The notes under the pieces were generated by a model. The model did not search any database and was not told the DNA's origin. It saw nothing but the letters and a program-made list of their open reading frames with translations. A DNA stretch of 64,000 nucleotides from a virus, in the IMG/VR virus record IMGVR_UViG_3300048914_000231, positions 1 to 64,000 of that record; one strand, written 5' to 3'. Shown here piece by piece: positions 48,501 through 57,346 of this stretch. Made by a program: the position numbers and the translations under genes. The number at the start of each line of letters is the position of its first letter. The first letter of the stretch is position 1.

Positions 48501-51181
48501 GCAATGGCAGTGCTGTTGCGGTCGTTGGAGGCGTTGAAATTGGTGGTCGCAGTGGCCACTGTGGAAGCCGCCACACCGGCCACAAAGGTTCCGGCCGGAG
48601 CGCCCACGGTAGCGCCGTCCTCGGGTTTGCCGGTGCCGCCGATGTTCGCCCAGTTGTTCGACGTCAGCGGGCCGAAGCGGACGCCATTCAGCTTGCCGCC
48701 CGAAGTGGCGAACGAGCTGTCGAAGAACAGTACCTGTCCGGCCACCTTCGATGCGGCAGATACCGAAGTGTAAAAGACAACTCCATTTTTCAGGTAGTCC
48801 ACGCCGGAGCCGTCGTACGCTACCGCAAACACATCGCCGCCCACGTACGAGCCGTAGGTGCCGCCAACCTGCGCGCCACTCTCATAGACGAGGATTGCAC
48901 CGTCGCTGCGCAGATAGATCGCGTAATCCAGCGTGGTGTAGCTGGTGTCGGTCAGGTCGCCTGCCGAATTCAGGCCGAACATCAGCGAGTGCGTGGCGTC
49001 CTGCGGCGATGCCGATGCGTAGGCGCCGCCAGTGAAAGAATCCCTGCTGTAGGCACCGGCATCCCATGCTTCCGCAATCGACACGTTGTCGACGCCATAG
49101 GTGCCAGCCGCCGCGCGGAGGAACATGAGGTATGAAGTCGTGGTTGTCGCGGTGAACGTGAAGTTGCGACCAGTGCCAGGTTGCGTCAGGGCACTTGTGG
49201 GGTTGTACAGGTCGTTAACGCCGTTGGCCGTACCCACGACAACAATGACTGGCCCGGTCAGGATGTCGAACGTGACAGAGTAGGTCCGCCCCGGCACAGT
49301 GGCGATCGACTGGCTCACGGATGCAGTACCGTTGGAGCCGTTCGGTGTCAGCTGCGCAATGCCCGAAGACCACGCCACCGAACCAGTGGTAGTCCAACCA
49401 TTCAAATTGGACGCGAACGTGCCGTTTGTGATGGAGGGCGCGGTCGCCGCCGGCTTGCTGGCGAGATTGCCGGCGACCGCGCCCACGCCGGTGGCCACCA
49501 GCGTGACATCGGCCACCGCGTTGATTGCACCCGATACCGTGTCATCCACCACGATGCTTTGCGTGTCGATCTGGCTGGCAGTCAGCTTGCCCACCGTGAT
49601 CTGGTTGGCATTCAGCGTGCCCGTGTACACGTAGCCGGACCAGATTTGCGCTGCAGTAATCGTGTTCGCGGCGATTTCGTTGGCCGTAATCGCGCCGGCG
49701 GCGATCTGTCCCGCTGTGATCGTGCGCGCGGCGATCTGGGTGGCCGTGATGGCGCCATCCACGATCAGTTCGCCCTTGTTGCGGCGCATGACCTTGAGAT
49801 TGCGATAGCGCCAGGTCGACAACACGCCATTGGTGACCGGGTGCTGGATCCAGACGCGCGCATAGGCGGCGCCAGCGGGCGCCACACTCTTTGCGCTGCC
49901 AGTCAGCCAGGTGGAGGTGCCGCCCGCAACCGTGGCCGGGCCATTCCACGTCTGACCCGCAATGGTCGGGTAGCCCGTGCTGTAGCTCAGGCCCACGTTG
50001 GCCTGGCTGGTGTCGCCCGACATCCATTTGCCATCGAAACTGATCCAGAACTCGTCACCGGGCACCACCGGGAACCAGTTGTCCAGGTACATATCGCGCG
50101 AGCCGCCGGCCACCTCGATGGCGGGCGCGCTGGTGTCCGTGACCGAAGCTACGCTGCCATATGTGACGGAGAACCAGCCCTCGGCGTTGAGCGTGCCGTT
50201 CGGGTTGCGCACGAGGTTTTCAAAGTCGCCAACGGCGATCTTGCCGGCCGTGACCGCACCTGCTGCCAGTTCGGTGGCGCCGATGGCGCCGGCGGCAATC
50301 TGCCCTGCCGTGATGGTGTCGGCGGCGATCTGCGCGGCAGTGATCGTGTTGGCGGCAATCTGGCCCGCCGTGATGGTATTGGCGGCGATCTCGTTGCCGG
50401 TGATGGTGCCCGCCAGAATCTTGGCGGCCGTGACGGCACCGGCGCCGATCTTGGCCGTGGTGATCGAGTTGTCCGTGATCTGCGTGCTGGTGATCTGGCC
50501 AACCAGCTTGGTGACGTCGATCGAGGCAATCTGCGCGCTGGTCAGGGCGCCAACCAGTTTGGACGAGTCCACGGAGGCGATCTGGCTGCTGGTAAGCGTA
50601 CCTGTGATGTCGATCGCCGGCGTGGCCGAAGTCCAGGCTGATCCGGTGTAGCGGTACAGCTTGCTGTCGGTCGACAGCATCACCACCTTTGGCCCCGTGT
50701 AGCCGGACACGGCCGGCAGGGCCGACACGATCGACACCGGCTGGATGCCGCTGGCAAAGGATGCCGTGGATACCACACCGGAAGCCAGGTTGCCCGTCAC
50801 CGGATCGATCGCTGCCACATTCAGGTTCGACGCCTGCACGGCGCCGGCGGCGATGTCCAGGTTGGTCGCCAGCAGCGACTTGGCCACGGCCGAGTTGGAC
50901 CAGGTTCCATCCGTGCGGCCGTAGATGTTGATCGCGCGCACCCAGTAATAGCGGTTCGTCACCGGATTGACGCTGGTGGACGAGTCCGTGAAGGTGTTCG
51001 TCGTCACGGTGCCGATCTTGGTCGCGCTCGCCACGCTGTTGGTCGAGTTGCTCCAGATTTCGGCGCCGGCGTAGGTCGTGTCGGTAGGCATGTCCCACAA
51101 CAGGACCACGGCGCGCAGGCTTGGCGTGGCCGTCAGGTTGTTCAGGGTCGGTGCCGGTACGGGACGGATATTAAGCAGCAT
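45545..51181 (-). CDS. Giant tail protein with FN3, repeat, ConA/SPRY-like and C-terminal Hint domains (1878 aa)
   Basis: Residues 5-105 are a fibronectin III-like domain (AVVLLWDMPTD, RYYWVRAINIYGR). About 250-320 is a tandem ITAGQIAANT-type repeat. Two copies of a jelly-roll module (SRDSFTGGAYAS, FAVAYDG, YLKNGVVFYTS, VLFFDSS) lie at about 706-847 and 1080-1224. The last 136 residues are a Hint domain: Cys1 at 1743 (CPAPWVKVRLASGREV), SENHRF as block B, WVHVQNLRAGDHI, and the terminal His-Asn followed by FKMLP. Likely a side-tail or tip protein that autoprocesses. Start overlaps the 154-residue gene by 11 nt. Confidence 0.85.
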   Translation of the reverse strand: MLLNIRPVPAPTLNNLTATPSLRAVVLLWDMPTDTTYAGAEIWSNSTNSVASATKIGTVTTNTFTDSSTSVNPVTNRYYWVRAINIYGRTDGTWSNSAVAKSLLATNLDIAAGAVQASNLNVAAIDPVTGNLASGVVSTASFASGIQPVSIVSALPAVSGYTGPKVVMLSTDSKLYRYTGSAWTSATPAIDITGTLTSSQIASVDSSKLVGALTSAQIASIDVTKLVGQITSTQITDNSITTAKIGAGAVTAAKILAGTITGNEIAANTITAGQIAANTITAAQIAADTITAGQIAAGAIGATELAAGAVTAGKIAVGDFENLVRNPNGTLNAEGWFSVTYGSVASVTDTSAPAIEVAGGSRDMYLDNWFPVVPGDEFWISFDGKWMSGDTSQANVGLSYSTGYPTIAGQTWNGPATVAGGTSTWLTGSAKSVAPAGAAYARVWIQHPVTNGVLSTWRYRNLKVMRRNKGELIVDGAITATQIAARTITAGQIAAGAITANEIAANTITAAQIWSGYVYTGTLNANQITVGKLTASQIDTQSIVVDDTVSGAINAVADVTLVATGVGAVAGNLASKPAATAPSITNGTFASNLNGWTTTGSVAWSSGIAQLTPNGSNGTASVSQSIATVPGRTYSVTFDILTGPVIVVVGTANGVNDLYNPTSALTQPGTGRNFTFTATTTTSYLMFLRAAAGTYGVDNVSIAEAWDAGAYSRDSFTGGAYASASPQDATHSLMFGLNSAGDLTDTSYTTLDYAIYLRSDGAILVYESGAQVGGTYGSYVGGDVFAVAYDGSGVDYLKNGVVFYTSVSAASKVAGQVLFFDSSFATSGGKLNGVRFGPLTSNNWANIGGTGKPEDGATVGAPAGTFVAGVAASTVATATTNFNASNDRNSTAIAAPTILADGTAVDHTIRTDGSADISFEWAWSGNEGDIDGFLVYVYQASTNAAYTFGTTPAAETVFTLPAAKRAFIMYGVGATLFTKFGVRAYRSVDKDVNAAGVIMSTIAVPSLAAENPYQPSTSVAFTGNITGTINGIPVANVNVWSAITGTGKPVDNATADIALVATGSVTVSGNTATKGTGTGSGWDGQVYSRDSFTGGAYASIVAADITSTISFGLNSSGDLTGVDFTGIDWSLCLDATTNPISIKVIESGTQIGGSRGTWAANDVFAVVYDGSSVKYLKNGVVFYTSLDAASTTANQVLFFDSSFFSVGAVMKSIRFGPLSSNWNGVQAYSAVNDPTTGLAQRMRNNTVNVLTGGAGFTAGTLTYNSSTGVRTGGYGMMMNKNGVVAYNSSGVNTITIDGTSGAISMRSATILADDGTVLLASGSSLAQQTSTNPNLCPAPTGMTMYNTATGNRNGDVRFGDGQYVWIATTADSSYSGAESQALGIPWGSQYTVSFDAYCTTAGRILNVDVVNSIDYDSTGISVALTTTMTRYSFTETALANANAPLCRLRMFTTAAGGGNIVIANIKVELGNKVTPWCDSVITTANASTYIRSAAIQSAMISDLRTTNYAEDGSGNPTAGAKLASTGTALKVANNSFQVGSVTFSDYWFRLVQAIDGNQANGRVIWRGNNDATTRGGAPDINRLTISFISSQVINSNFQQIYHSFKLVPTSYSTYTDNLDAMQQIHVQLFQSTSSTFPFTEFYWPCPSRTYDGDSGIVQGSWSWGWRFSGSGSLSTISTQLESNGLFTGCMRVRLANSYGWSATKDFAGNASVNANLSTTTITGTSGSSGGGSGGTSAGGGGACPAPWVKVRLASGREVNASDLHDGAVVQAVNDTTLEPIARGGIIRDCCTIWAQRYRVTLADGRATEWSENHRFAVEDRGWVHVQNLRAGDHILGMQESIVTSVLAVGQGQVVSFRVEGAGTYFAGGLLCHNFKMLP

Positions 51182-51635
51182 TGAAGTTCACCACGAAGTC
51201 AAGGTTGGTGCTGTATTTGATGGTGGCGGTGTAGGCGCCCGCCACCGTCGTCGTAAGGGTCAGCGAGCCGTCGCTGATGGTGCCGTTGGCGATCGGGTTG
51301 ATGCCAACGCCAATCGGCACATCGATCTGGTACGTCGCGCCATTCGGAATCGGGCTGATCGTGATCGAATCGGTGCCGTTGGCAACGATCGAAGTCTTGT
51401 TGGCCGCGATCTGGGTGCCGCTGACGGCAATTGGCGGGCGCGCCTTGGTTGGCAGGTCGCCGCCGATCGGGATCGCATTCACGTCCACCACCTGCGTGAC
51501 CGGGTCGGAACCGGTGATGATCACGTTGGTGCCGGGCGAACTGCCCTGCAGGCGCGCGGACGCCTCCGTCATCGCGGTGCCGGTGCGCAGAATGGCGCCG
51601 GTGGTGGTGTCGTACACCGTGTACTGGATTGTCAT
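51171..51635 (-). CDS. Small tail structural protein (154 aa)
   Basis: Beta-rich; residues about 65-154 (AANKTSIVANGTDSITISPI, LTTTVAGAYTATIKY) look like an Ig/invasin-type module. Sits between J-like and giant tail genes, overlapping both (ATGA with the former). Not recognised further. Confidence 0.6.
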   Translation of the reverse strand: MTIQYTVYDTTTGAILRTGTAMTEASARLQGSSPGTNVIITGSDPVTQVVDVNAIPIGGDLPTKARPPIAVSGTQIAANKTSIVANGTDSITISPIPNGATYQIDVPIGVGINPIANGTISDGSLTLTTTVAGAYTATIKYSTNLDFVVNFNAA

Positions 51636-54600
51636 TTCTTAACGCCCATCATGAAGATTTCGTTGTAGCCAAGGATGACGTCGGGGTGCGCCGACCACTC
51701 CACCTCGACCTTGGTCGTGCCGGCCGGCAGCTTGACTGACGCCGAGCACACCGGAGCATCGTTGGCGACGCGGCCCATGATTCCGCGCACCACGGTGCCG
51801 GCAACCTTGATGCGGATCGACCAGTAGCGGCTGTTGTTGGCAAAGCCCTGCGCGCTGGTGACCAGGATGTAGACCATGCCGTCCTGCGGCATTGCCATGT
51901 AGCCCTCGTTGACGACGGTCCAGGTGCCTTCACCCACGCCCTTGCGCTGGCGGTCCGGCGCGGTGACAACGATCGGCACCGTGACGGCTTCGCCAGCCAG
52001 CTTCAGCGTGTTGATCTGGGCATCGCCAATCATGGCCGACGAGATCGAGGCGTCGCCGATCAGGGCGTTGGACAGAATCACGCGCGGCACGCCGTTCACG
52101 GTGCCGACAGTGAATGGCTGCACACCCGGGTAGCTCGGCATGATCAGGCCGAACTTGTCGGCGTAGATCACGAACTCGGACGTGCCCACGCCGGCCAGGC
52201 TGGAGGTCGAAGACAGGCCAAAGCCGGCGATGTAGCCGTTGTTGTCGATCTTGAGGCTGTACTGGCCGGACAGGCCGCTGATCGTATTGGCGTTGGTCGA
52301 GAACGCCTGCTCCATCGTCACGCCGCCAACGTTGTTCAGACGGCTGGTGATCTGGTAAATCGCCTGGGCCGCGGCGGACGTCGACGTGGCTGACACGTTG
52401 TTGAGCTGCGTGATCGCCGCGGTGGCGGCCGGCAGGCCGGTGGTGGCGTCGTTGACCTGTGCCTTGAGCTGGTACAGCGTCCTGGCGTTGGTCGAGGCCG
52501 ACGTGGCCGACACGTCTTCCAGCGCGGTGATCTTGGCCGTCGCCGCCGGCAGGCCGGTGACCGGGTCGTTGAGAACGTCGCTGACGGCCTTCACGCGCGC
52601 GTTGACGCTGCCGGCCACGGTGTCCGCGGCGTCGATCAGGTCGATCCTGGTCTTGAGCGCCGGCAGCAGCTTGGAGTCCGCGATGACGCCATCGGCGATT
52701 GCCGCCACGTTCAGGTTGGTGGTGGTGAACGTCTGCATCGACGACACGTTCAGTTCCGTGCGGCCGAAGGCGTCGTAGGCCGCCAGTTTGTAGTAGTAGA
52801 CGGCGTTGAACATCAGGCCGGGCACCGCGAACGACGTGTCCGGGCCGCTGTAGACCAGATAGGTGTCGCTGGGCGTGCCATTCAGGTTCGAAGCGTTCTG
52901 CGACATCCACATGCACACGCCGGCGAAATCCGGATCGTCCGTATGCTGGTAGCTGACGCTGACCGAATCGAACGACGGCAGCGCGCTGAAGCTGGTCAGG
53001 CCCGGCGACGGGTTGAAGGCGTCGAGCAGGGCCGGCGTGCCGAGATTGTTGAACGTGTCGCGCTGGCGAACCTGAAACACCAGATGGCGGGTCAGGCCGT
53101 CCGAGAAGTTCTTGTCGTAGATGTAGACGTAGCTGTTGTCCGTCGTGTACTCGGTGCGGCGCAGTGTCGTGCCGTCGGCTTCGAACACCTTGATTTCGTA
53201 ATCCTTGAAATGCGGATCGAGCGCACCGGCATCAGCGCCGTTCGGTTCGCTGCCGAACTCGTAGGAGTGCGTGACCGAGTTGTAGCGCCAGTTGATCTTG
53301 CAGTCACGGCCGGACCAGACATAGTCCACGCCGGTAGGCATGCCGACATCAATACCCTGCGTCTCGCCAATCACGGTATAGGTCGCGGTTGGCGCGTCCT
53401 CGTACTGGCTGCGCTTGTCGAACAGGTCGAACGCCACCACGCGCACGCCCAGGACGTCACCGCGCGCGGCGCTGATGACGACGCTGGTGACGCTCTTTAC
53501 GGTATTGATCTTTTCTTCCGTGCGTCCGTTTCTGGTGACGTACACGTCGGCGCCGCCGTACATGCCCACGGTCGACGCCGTCCAGCTGGCCACCACGCTG
53601 GTGACGACATTGTCACCGGCAATGTAGGTCTCTTCGTAGACGGCCAGGTTGGCAACCGGTCCAATCGGAGTGTTCGGGTTGGTCGGTACGGCCACGTTGC
53701 TGCCGTAGCGGCTGTAGTCATACACTTCGGGGCGGTATTCGATGGCGGTAATGTCGCGCCGGTATTCGGAGTCGCCCGTGATCGACTTGATGCGAAACGC
53801 CTTCTTGACGCGCGCGGCCTCGCCGAACATCCATTTCGTGAACTGGGCCGGTGCGGCGCTCATGGGCGTTTGCAGCGTGACGGTATCGCTGGTGCCAGGC
53901 GTGACCACGACCGGGAATTCCTCGATCACGTCGGTATCCCACAGCACATAGGTCTGGCCCGGAACGACCCCGGCGACGCTTGACAGAATGACGCCATTGC
54001 TGAAGGTGCCGTCGACGCCGATATCCTTGCCGCCCACGACAATGCGCCTGACAGTCAGGCCGGGCGTGAAGCCGGTCAGCGTCACGCTGTTGCCGGTTAC
54101 GCTGACCACGCTGCCGCTGGCGCGCTGCACGCTGTCACGCATCGCCAGCAGATTGTAGGTCTTGCCCGAGGCCATGGTCACGGGGCGGTCAAGCTGCATG
54201 ACCGACGTGGTGGAGCCCGCGTTGAAGCGCCCGGCCTGCGCCCAGTTGGTCAGGTCGGTCTGTACATAGATCAGGTCGCCCACGCGGCAGGCGATCGCCT
54301 CCAGCGGTGCCCCGAACGTGATGGTCTTGAGGATGTAGCGGTTCAGGTTCAGCTGGAACTGCGCTTCCTTGTAGGCGCGGTCATAATCGACCACGCCATA
54401 CAGCGTGACGGCGCTGTTGCGCTGCGGTGCGCCTGAAGTGAATGCCACCGGATCATAGACCTTGATGGTGCGCTGCTTGTACCTGTCGGTCCTGTCGAAA
54501 AAGGTGACGTCGATCTCGTTGGCGCGGTCGGCGGTGCCCAGCCAGGTTTCCTTGTACGAGCCCTGGATCATGTTCGCGACCGAGAACATCATCACCGGCG

Positions 54601-56317
54601 TATCGGGCTTTTCCGTAATGACGGTAAAGCGCGTGCCGGATGGCACCAGCTGGCTGTGCCCGACGCGCAGCACCAGCTGGCAGGCGTCCCAGACATTCGT
54701 TTCGGTCTCGATGGGGCCATTCCAGGTCATGCCCTGCGCGTCGCAGTAATCGGCAAAACTCTTGAATGCCACCAGATCCAGCCGTGCGGTCGGCATGGCG
54801 CCGCCATAGCGCGTGTGCGTGAGAATGTCCCAGACGATCCAGGCCGGATTGGTCGACGCGGCGACGCTCCAGTCGGTGCCGTCGTACACGCTGATCATGC
54901 GCCCGCCATTGACGAACGTGACGTTGGGCAGGCCGGACAGCTGGTCGGTCATCTTGATCTTGAGCGCGACCAGCGCCGTGTTCGGATAGCTCACGTCATC
55001 CAGCGTGATTTCGTTCACGTCCGACAGGTACACGTCGTCCAGGATGTTGTCCTTGGTCGACTTGGGCGTGACGCGGCGCACGCGAATTTCATAGGCGCCG
55101 TTGGTCAGTACATTGGTCGTGTACGAGCGACGCACGGCGCTGCGCTTGTCCGAGCCGATCGTCACACCGGCCGAGTAGACCGGATAGCGCGCGGCACGCA
55201 CGCCATCCACGGTGCTGATCACCGCGCCCGATTGCTCCACGTAGGCGAGCGTAAACAGGTCATCGACCGGATCGCCGGACGGGCCGGTCCAGGTGTGGCC
55301 GTCATAGGTCGCGTATTCCCACGCGGCGATATCGGTCAGCAGCGGCAGCGTTGCCCAGTTGGTGTCGCCCACGCGGCGATATTCGACATCGATGTCGACC
55401 GAGTAGTGTTTGGACGAACCATTGCCGGTGTCGATCTCGCACATGCCGGTCGGCGCCACGAAATCCAGGCGCATCTTGTCGACGTTGGCCGTGGTGGTCG
55501 AATAGAACCAGTCGGTCGTAAGTTTCTGGCTCTTGTTGATCGGCGTGATGTTATCGTTGAACCAGTCGATCATCGTCTGGTTCGACGTGCCAAGACGCGT
55601 CTGAACTTCGACGTCGTGATAATCCGTCAGCGGATTTTCGTTGATCTCGATGTCCGTGATCGAATTGACCGGTCCCTCGCCGGCCGAGACCAGCATGAAC
55701 AGGGTCTGGTTGTCGTCTTCGTCGGTGGTGGTGTACATGCCGACGATGTTGCCGCCGGTGCGAAACTGGCCGTAGCAGACCGGAACCGGGATACCTTCGA
55801 TCGATGTGTTCTTGGCGCCATCAACACCATAGGACGACCTGGTGTCGCTCGCGGTCGTGGTCGGTTTCGGCGGCGCGAAGATCGTATTGACCAGCATCGA
55901 GCCGGCAATCGTGATGCCGGCCTGAATTACAGCACCGCCGATGGTGAGTCCGGTGCCGGTCATGCCCATAGCGCCAGCGATGGCCGCGCCGGTGCCCGCC
56001 GTCATGACCGAAACGGCGATCAGTGCCACGATCGCCAGAATCTGCTTGGTGCCACCGCCGCCGGCCGGCACCGGGCAGATCACGACGTTGTCGGTCTTGT
56101 CCAGGTACGTGACGGCAAACTGTTCGGGCTGCACGATGCGGCCTGACACCGAAACCACAATCGGATCGGCTTCGACCAGCGGAAAGTAGTCGGCCAGGGT
56201 CTTTTTGCTGCGCCAGACCAGTTCGGTACGCTCCTGCTCGCGCGGATTGAACGGATTGAGAATCCGAATTACCGGAATCAGGTGCTTTTTACCTTGGCGC
56301 TTCTTCGTTTCCGACAT
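51632..56317 (-). CDS. J: Lambda J-like tail tip attachment protein (1561 aa)
   Basis: Host-specificity/tip protein forming the distal tail. N-terminal region with IPVIRILNPF, a hydrophobic Gly/Ala-rich stretch (ILAIVALIAVSVMTAGTGAA, about 90-140) and EGIPVPVCYGQFRTGGNIVG, then GEGPVNSITDIEINENPL: the standard order of J-family proteins. FN3-like domains follow (VASWTASTVGMYGGADVYV), and a C-terminal region with repeated short helices (VINDATTGLPAATAAI-type) and a tip domain. Length is larger than lambda J (1132). Confidence 0.92.
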   Translation of the reverse strand: MSETKKRQGKKHLIPVIRILNPFNPREQERTELVWRSKKTLADYFPLVEADPIVVSVSGRIVQPEQFAVTYLDKTDNVVICPVPAGGGGTKQILAIVALIAVSVMTAGTGAAIAGAMGMTGTGLTIGGAVIQAGITIAGSMLVNTIFAPPKPTTTASDTRSSYGVDGAKNTSIEGIPVPVCYGQFRTGGNIVGMYTTTDEDDNQTLFMLVSAGEGPVNSITDIEINENPLTDYHDVEVQTRLGTSNQTMIDWFNDNITPINKSQKLTTDWFYSTTTANVDKMRLDFVAPTGMCEIDTGNGSSKHYSVDIDVEYRRVGDTNWATLPLLTDIAAWEYATYDGHTWTGPSGDPVDDLFTLAYVEQSGAVISTVDGVRAARYPVYSAGVTIGSDKRSAVRRSYTTNVLTNGAYEIRVRRVTPKSTKDNILDDVYLSDVNEITLDDVSYPNTALVALKIKMTDQLSGLPNVTFVNGGRMISVYDGTDWSVAASTNPAWIVWDILTHTRYGGAMPTARLDLVAFKSFADYCDAQGMTWNGPIETETNVWDACQLVLRVGHSQLVPSGTRFTVITEKPDTPVMMFSVANMIQGSYKETWLGTADRANEIDVTFFDRTDRYKQRTIKVYDPVAFTSGAPQRNSAVTLYGVVDYDRAYKEAQFQLNLNRYILKTITFGAPLEAIACRVGDLIYVQTDLTNWAQAGRFNAGSTTSVMQLDRPVTMASGKTYNLLAMRDSVQRASGSVVSVTGNSVTLTGFTPGLTVRRIVVGGKDIGVDGTFSNGVILSSVAGVVPGQTYVLWDTDVIEEFPVVVTPGTSDTVTLQTPMSAAPAQFTKWMFGEAARVKKAFRIKSITGDSEYRRDITAIEYRPEVYDYSRYGSNVAVPTNPNTPIGPVANLAVYEETYIAGDNVVTSVVASWTASTVGMYGGADVYVTRNGRTEEKINTVKSVTSVVISAARGDVLGVRVVAFDLFDKRSQYEDAPTATYTVIGETQGIDVGMPTGVDYVWSGRDCKINWRYNSVTHSYEFGSEPNGADAGALDPHFKDYEIKVFEADGTTLRRTEYTTDNSYVYIYDKNFSDGLTRHLVFQVRQRDTFNNLGTPALLDAFNPSPGLTSFSALPSFDSVSVSYQHTDDPDFAGVCMWMSQNASNLNGTPSDTYLVYSGPDTSFAVPGLMFNAVYYYKLAAYDAFGRTELNVSSMQTFTTTNLNVAAIADGVIADSKLLPALKTRIDLIDAADTVAGSVNARVKAVSDVLNDPVTGLPAATAKITALEDVSATSASTNARTLYQLKAQVNDATTGLPAATAAITQLNNVSATSTSAAAQAIYQITSRLNNVGGVTMEQAFSTNANTISGLSGQYSLKIDNNGYIAGFGLSSTSSLAGVGTSEFVIYADKFGLIMPSYPGVQPFTVGTVNGVPRVILSNALIGDASISSAMIGDAQINTLKLAGEAVTVPIVVTAPDRQRKGVGEGTWTVVNEGYMAMPQDGMVYILVTSAQGFANNSRYWSIRIKVAGTVVRGIMGRVANDAPVCSASVKLPAGTTKVEVEWSAHPDVILGYNEIFMMGVKK

Positions 56318-56678
56318 ACTCGAAATATCCTACGATGCGGTGCTGCCAGTCCGCCAGGCGGACAATCGTCACGCCACCGGAGGGTTCCCAGGCGTGAATC
56401 ATGTGGTGTGGACCGAATACATAGCCCACGTGCGCGGCATACCTGCCGACCCGGATGAATGCCACGGCGCCGTGACGTGGTTCGATCTGGCGCCACTGGG
56501 GCAGACTGGCCGTCATCATGGCCATGATGGTCGGCTGGTCGGTCGCGCTGCCGAAGTCCGGCAGCACCACGCCGTCGCGGCGCGCGCATTCCATCACCAG
56601 GCCATAGCAGTCCAGCGCGTCGGGTCCGCGCGCGCCGTATTCGAACGGCACGCCGATCAGGTCGGCGAAATCAGCCAT
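56289..56678 (-). CDS. K: NlpC/P60 tail assembly peptidase (lambda K-like C-terminal domain)
   Basis: 129 residues. FEYGARGPDALDCYGLV with catalytic Cys (about residue 21), AAHVGYVFG with catalytic His (about 83) and HMIHAWEP. Corresponds to the NlpC/P60 half of lambda K; the JAB1 half is absent. Possibly trims peptidoglycan during entry or assembly. ATG 56678 overlaps the upstream stop by 8 nt; the gene end overlaps the J-like start by 29 nt. Confidence 0.88.
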   Translation of the reverse strand: MADFADLIGVPFEYGARGPDALDCYGLVMECARRDGVVLPDFGSATDQPTIMAMMTASLPQWRQIEPRHGAVAFIRVGRYAAHVGYVFGPHHMIHAWEPSGGVTIVRLADWQHRIVGYFEYVGNEEAPR

Positions 56679-57303
56679 AGCGGGTGTCGCGCGAATTGAT
56701 GCCCGGGAAAGCGCCGAAATGAATGACGTTCTGATGCGCGCGGCAGCCATTGGCGCCTTCAAGCGACAGGTCGCACGACGACATCGAGCCGGTATAGCCA
56801 CATTCCTGACTCTTGTAGCGCCACTGGCAGTAATCCTTGGTCTGGCGCCGGCGCGGGAAGGTCTTGGTAATGTTGTTCTCGGCGCCCAGCGTGAAGGCGC
56901 AGACGTAGTTGGCCGTCTCGGCGGCCGTGACCTGGAAGTACTCGATCACCTCGGGGCTTTGCGTCAGGTTGCCGGCGTTGACGACGGTGACCGTGACGGC
57001 GAACCCTACGCCGCCGCCATAATCCTGCATGCGCTGCTGTACCGTCAGCGTGTAATCCTTGATCGACAGGTTGATCTCGGACTGCGTGCCGGCCTCGGAC
57101 TTGAGCGTGATGTCGAATGCGGCCGGCGAGTACGTAAAACCGTTGTACGTGACCGGGTCCGGGTTGCGGGCCAGATGCAGCGTCTCGACGGTGACCAGCG
57201 TCGCCGGATCGATCACGGCGACGTCCAGAAGAATGATCCAGGGTACTTCGGAAGAAATCCGGTTCTTCTCGATGATGCTGGCGACGGAAAGGGAGGTGGT
57301 CAT
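56671..57303 (-). CDS. L: Lambda L-like tail tip protein (putative metal-cluster protein)
   Basis: 210 residues. VTYNGFTYSPAAFDITLKSE, ending with cysteines in KDYCQWRYKSQECGYTG, SSCDLS and NGCRAH: four Cys arranged as in lambda gpL, whose homologues bind an iron-sulfur cluster. Part of the tail tip complex with M-, K- and J-like proteins. The first in-frame ATG below the promoter is 57303, placed exactly where RNA should begin, so the mRNA may be leaderless. Confidence 0.85.
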   Translation of the reverse strand: MTTSLSVASIIEKNRISSEVPWIILLDVAVIDPATLVTVETLHLARNPDPVTYNGFTYSPAAFDITLKSEAGTQSEINLSIKDYTLTVQQRMQDYGGGVGFAVTVTVVNAGNLTQSPEVIEYFQVTAAETANYVCAFTLGAENNITKTFPRRRQTKDYCQWRYKSQECGYTGSMSSCDLSLEGANGCRAHQNVIHFGAFPGINSRDTRYG

Positions 57304-57309
57304 GCGGCG

Positions 57310-57339
57310 ATTATACATCAGTCACCGCTGACCTATCAA
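57310..57339 (-). promoter_or_regulatory. Promoter with operator upstream of L-like gene
   Basis: -35 TTGATA (57339-57334), 18-bp spacer, -10 TATAAT (57315-57310). GGTCA-GCGG-TGACT (57333-57320) lies in the spacer, one mismatch, four bases from the -10. Predicted transcription start coincides with ATG 57303. Confidence 0.75.
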
Positions 57340-57346
57340 TCGGGCA

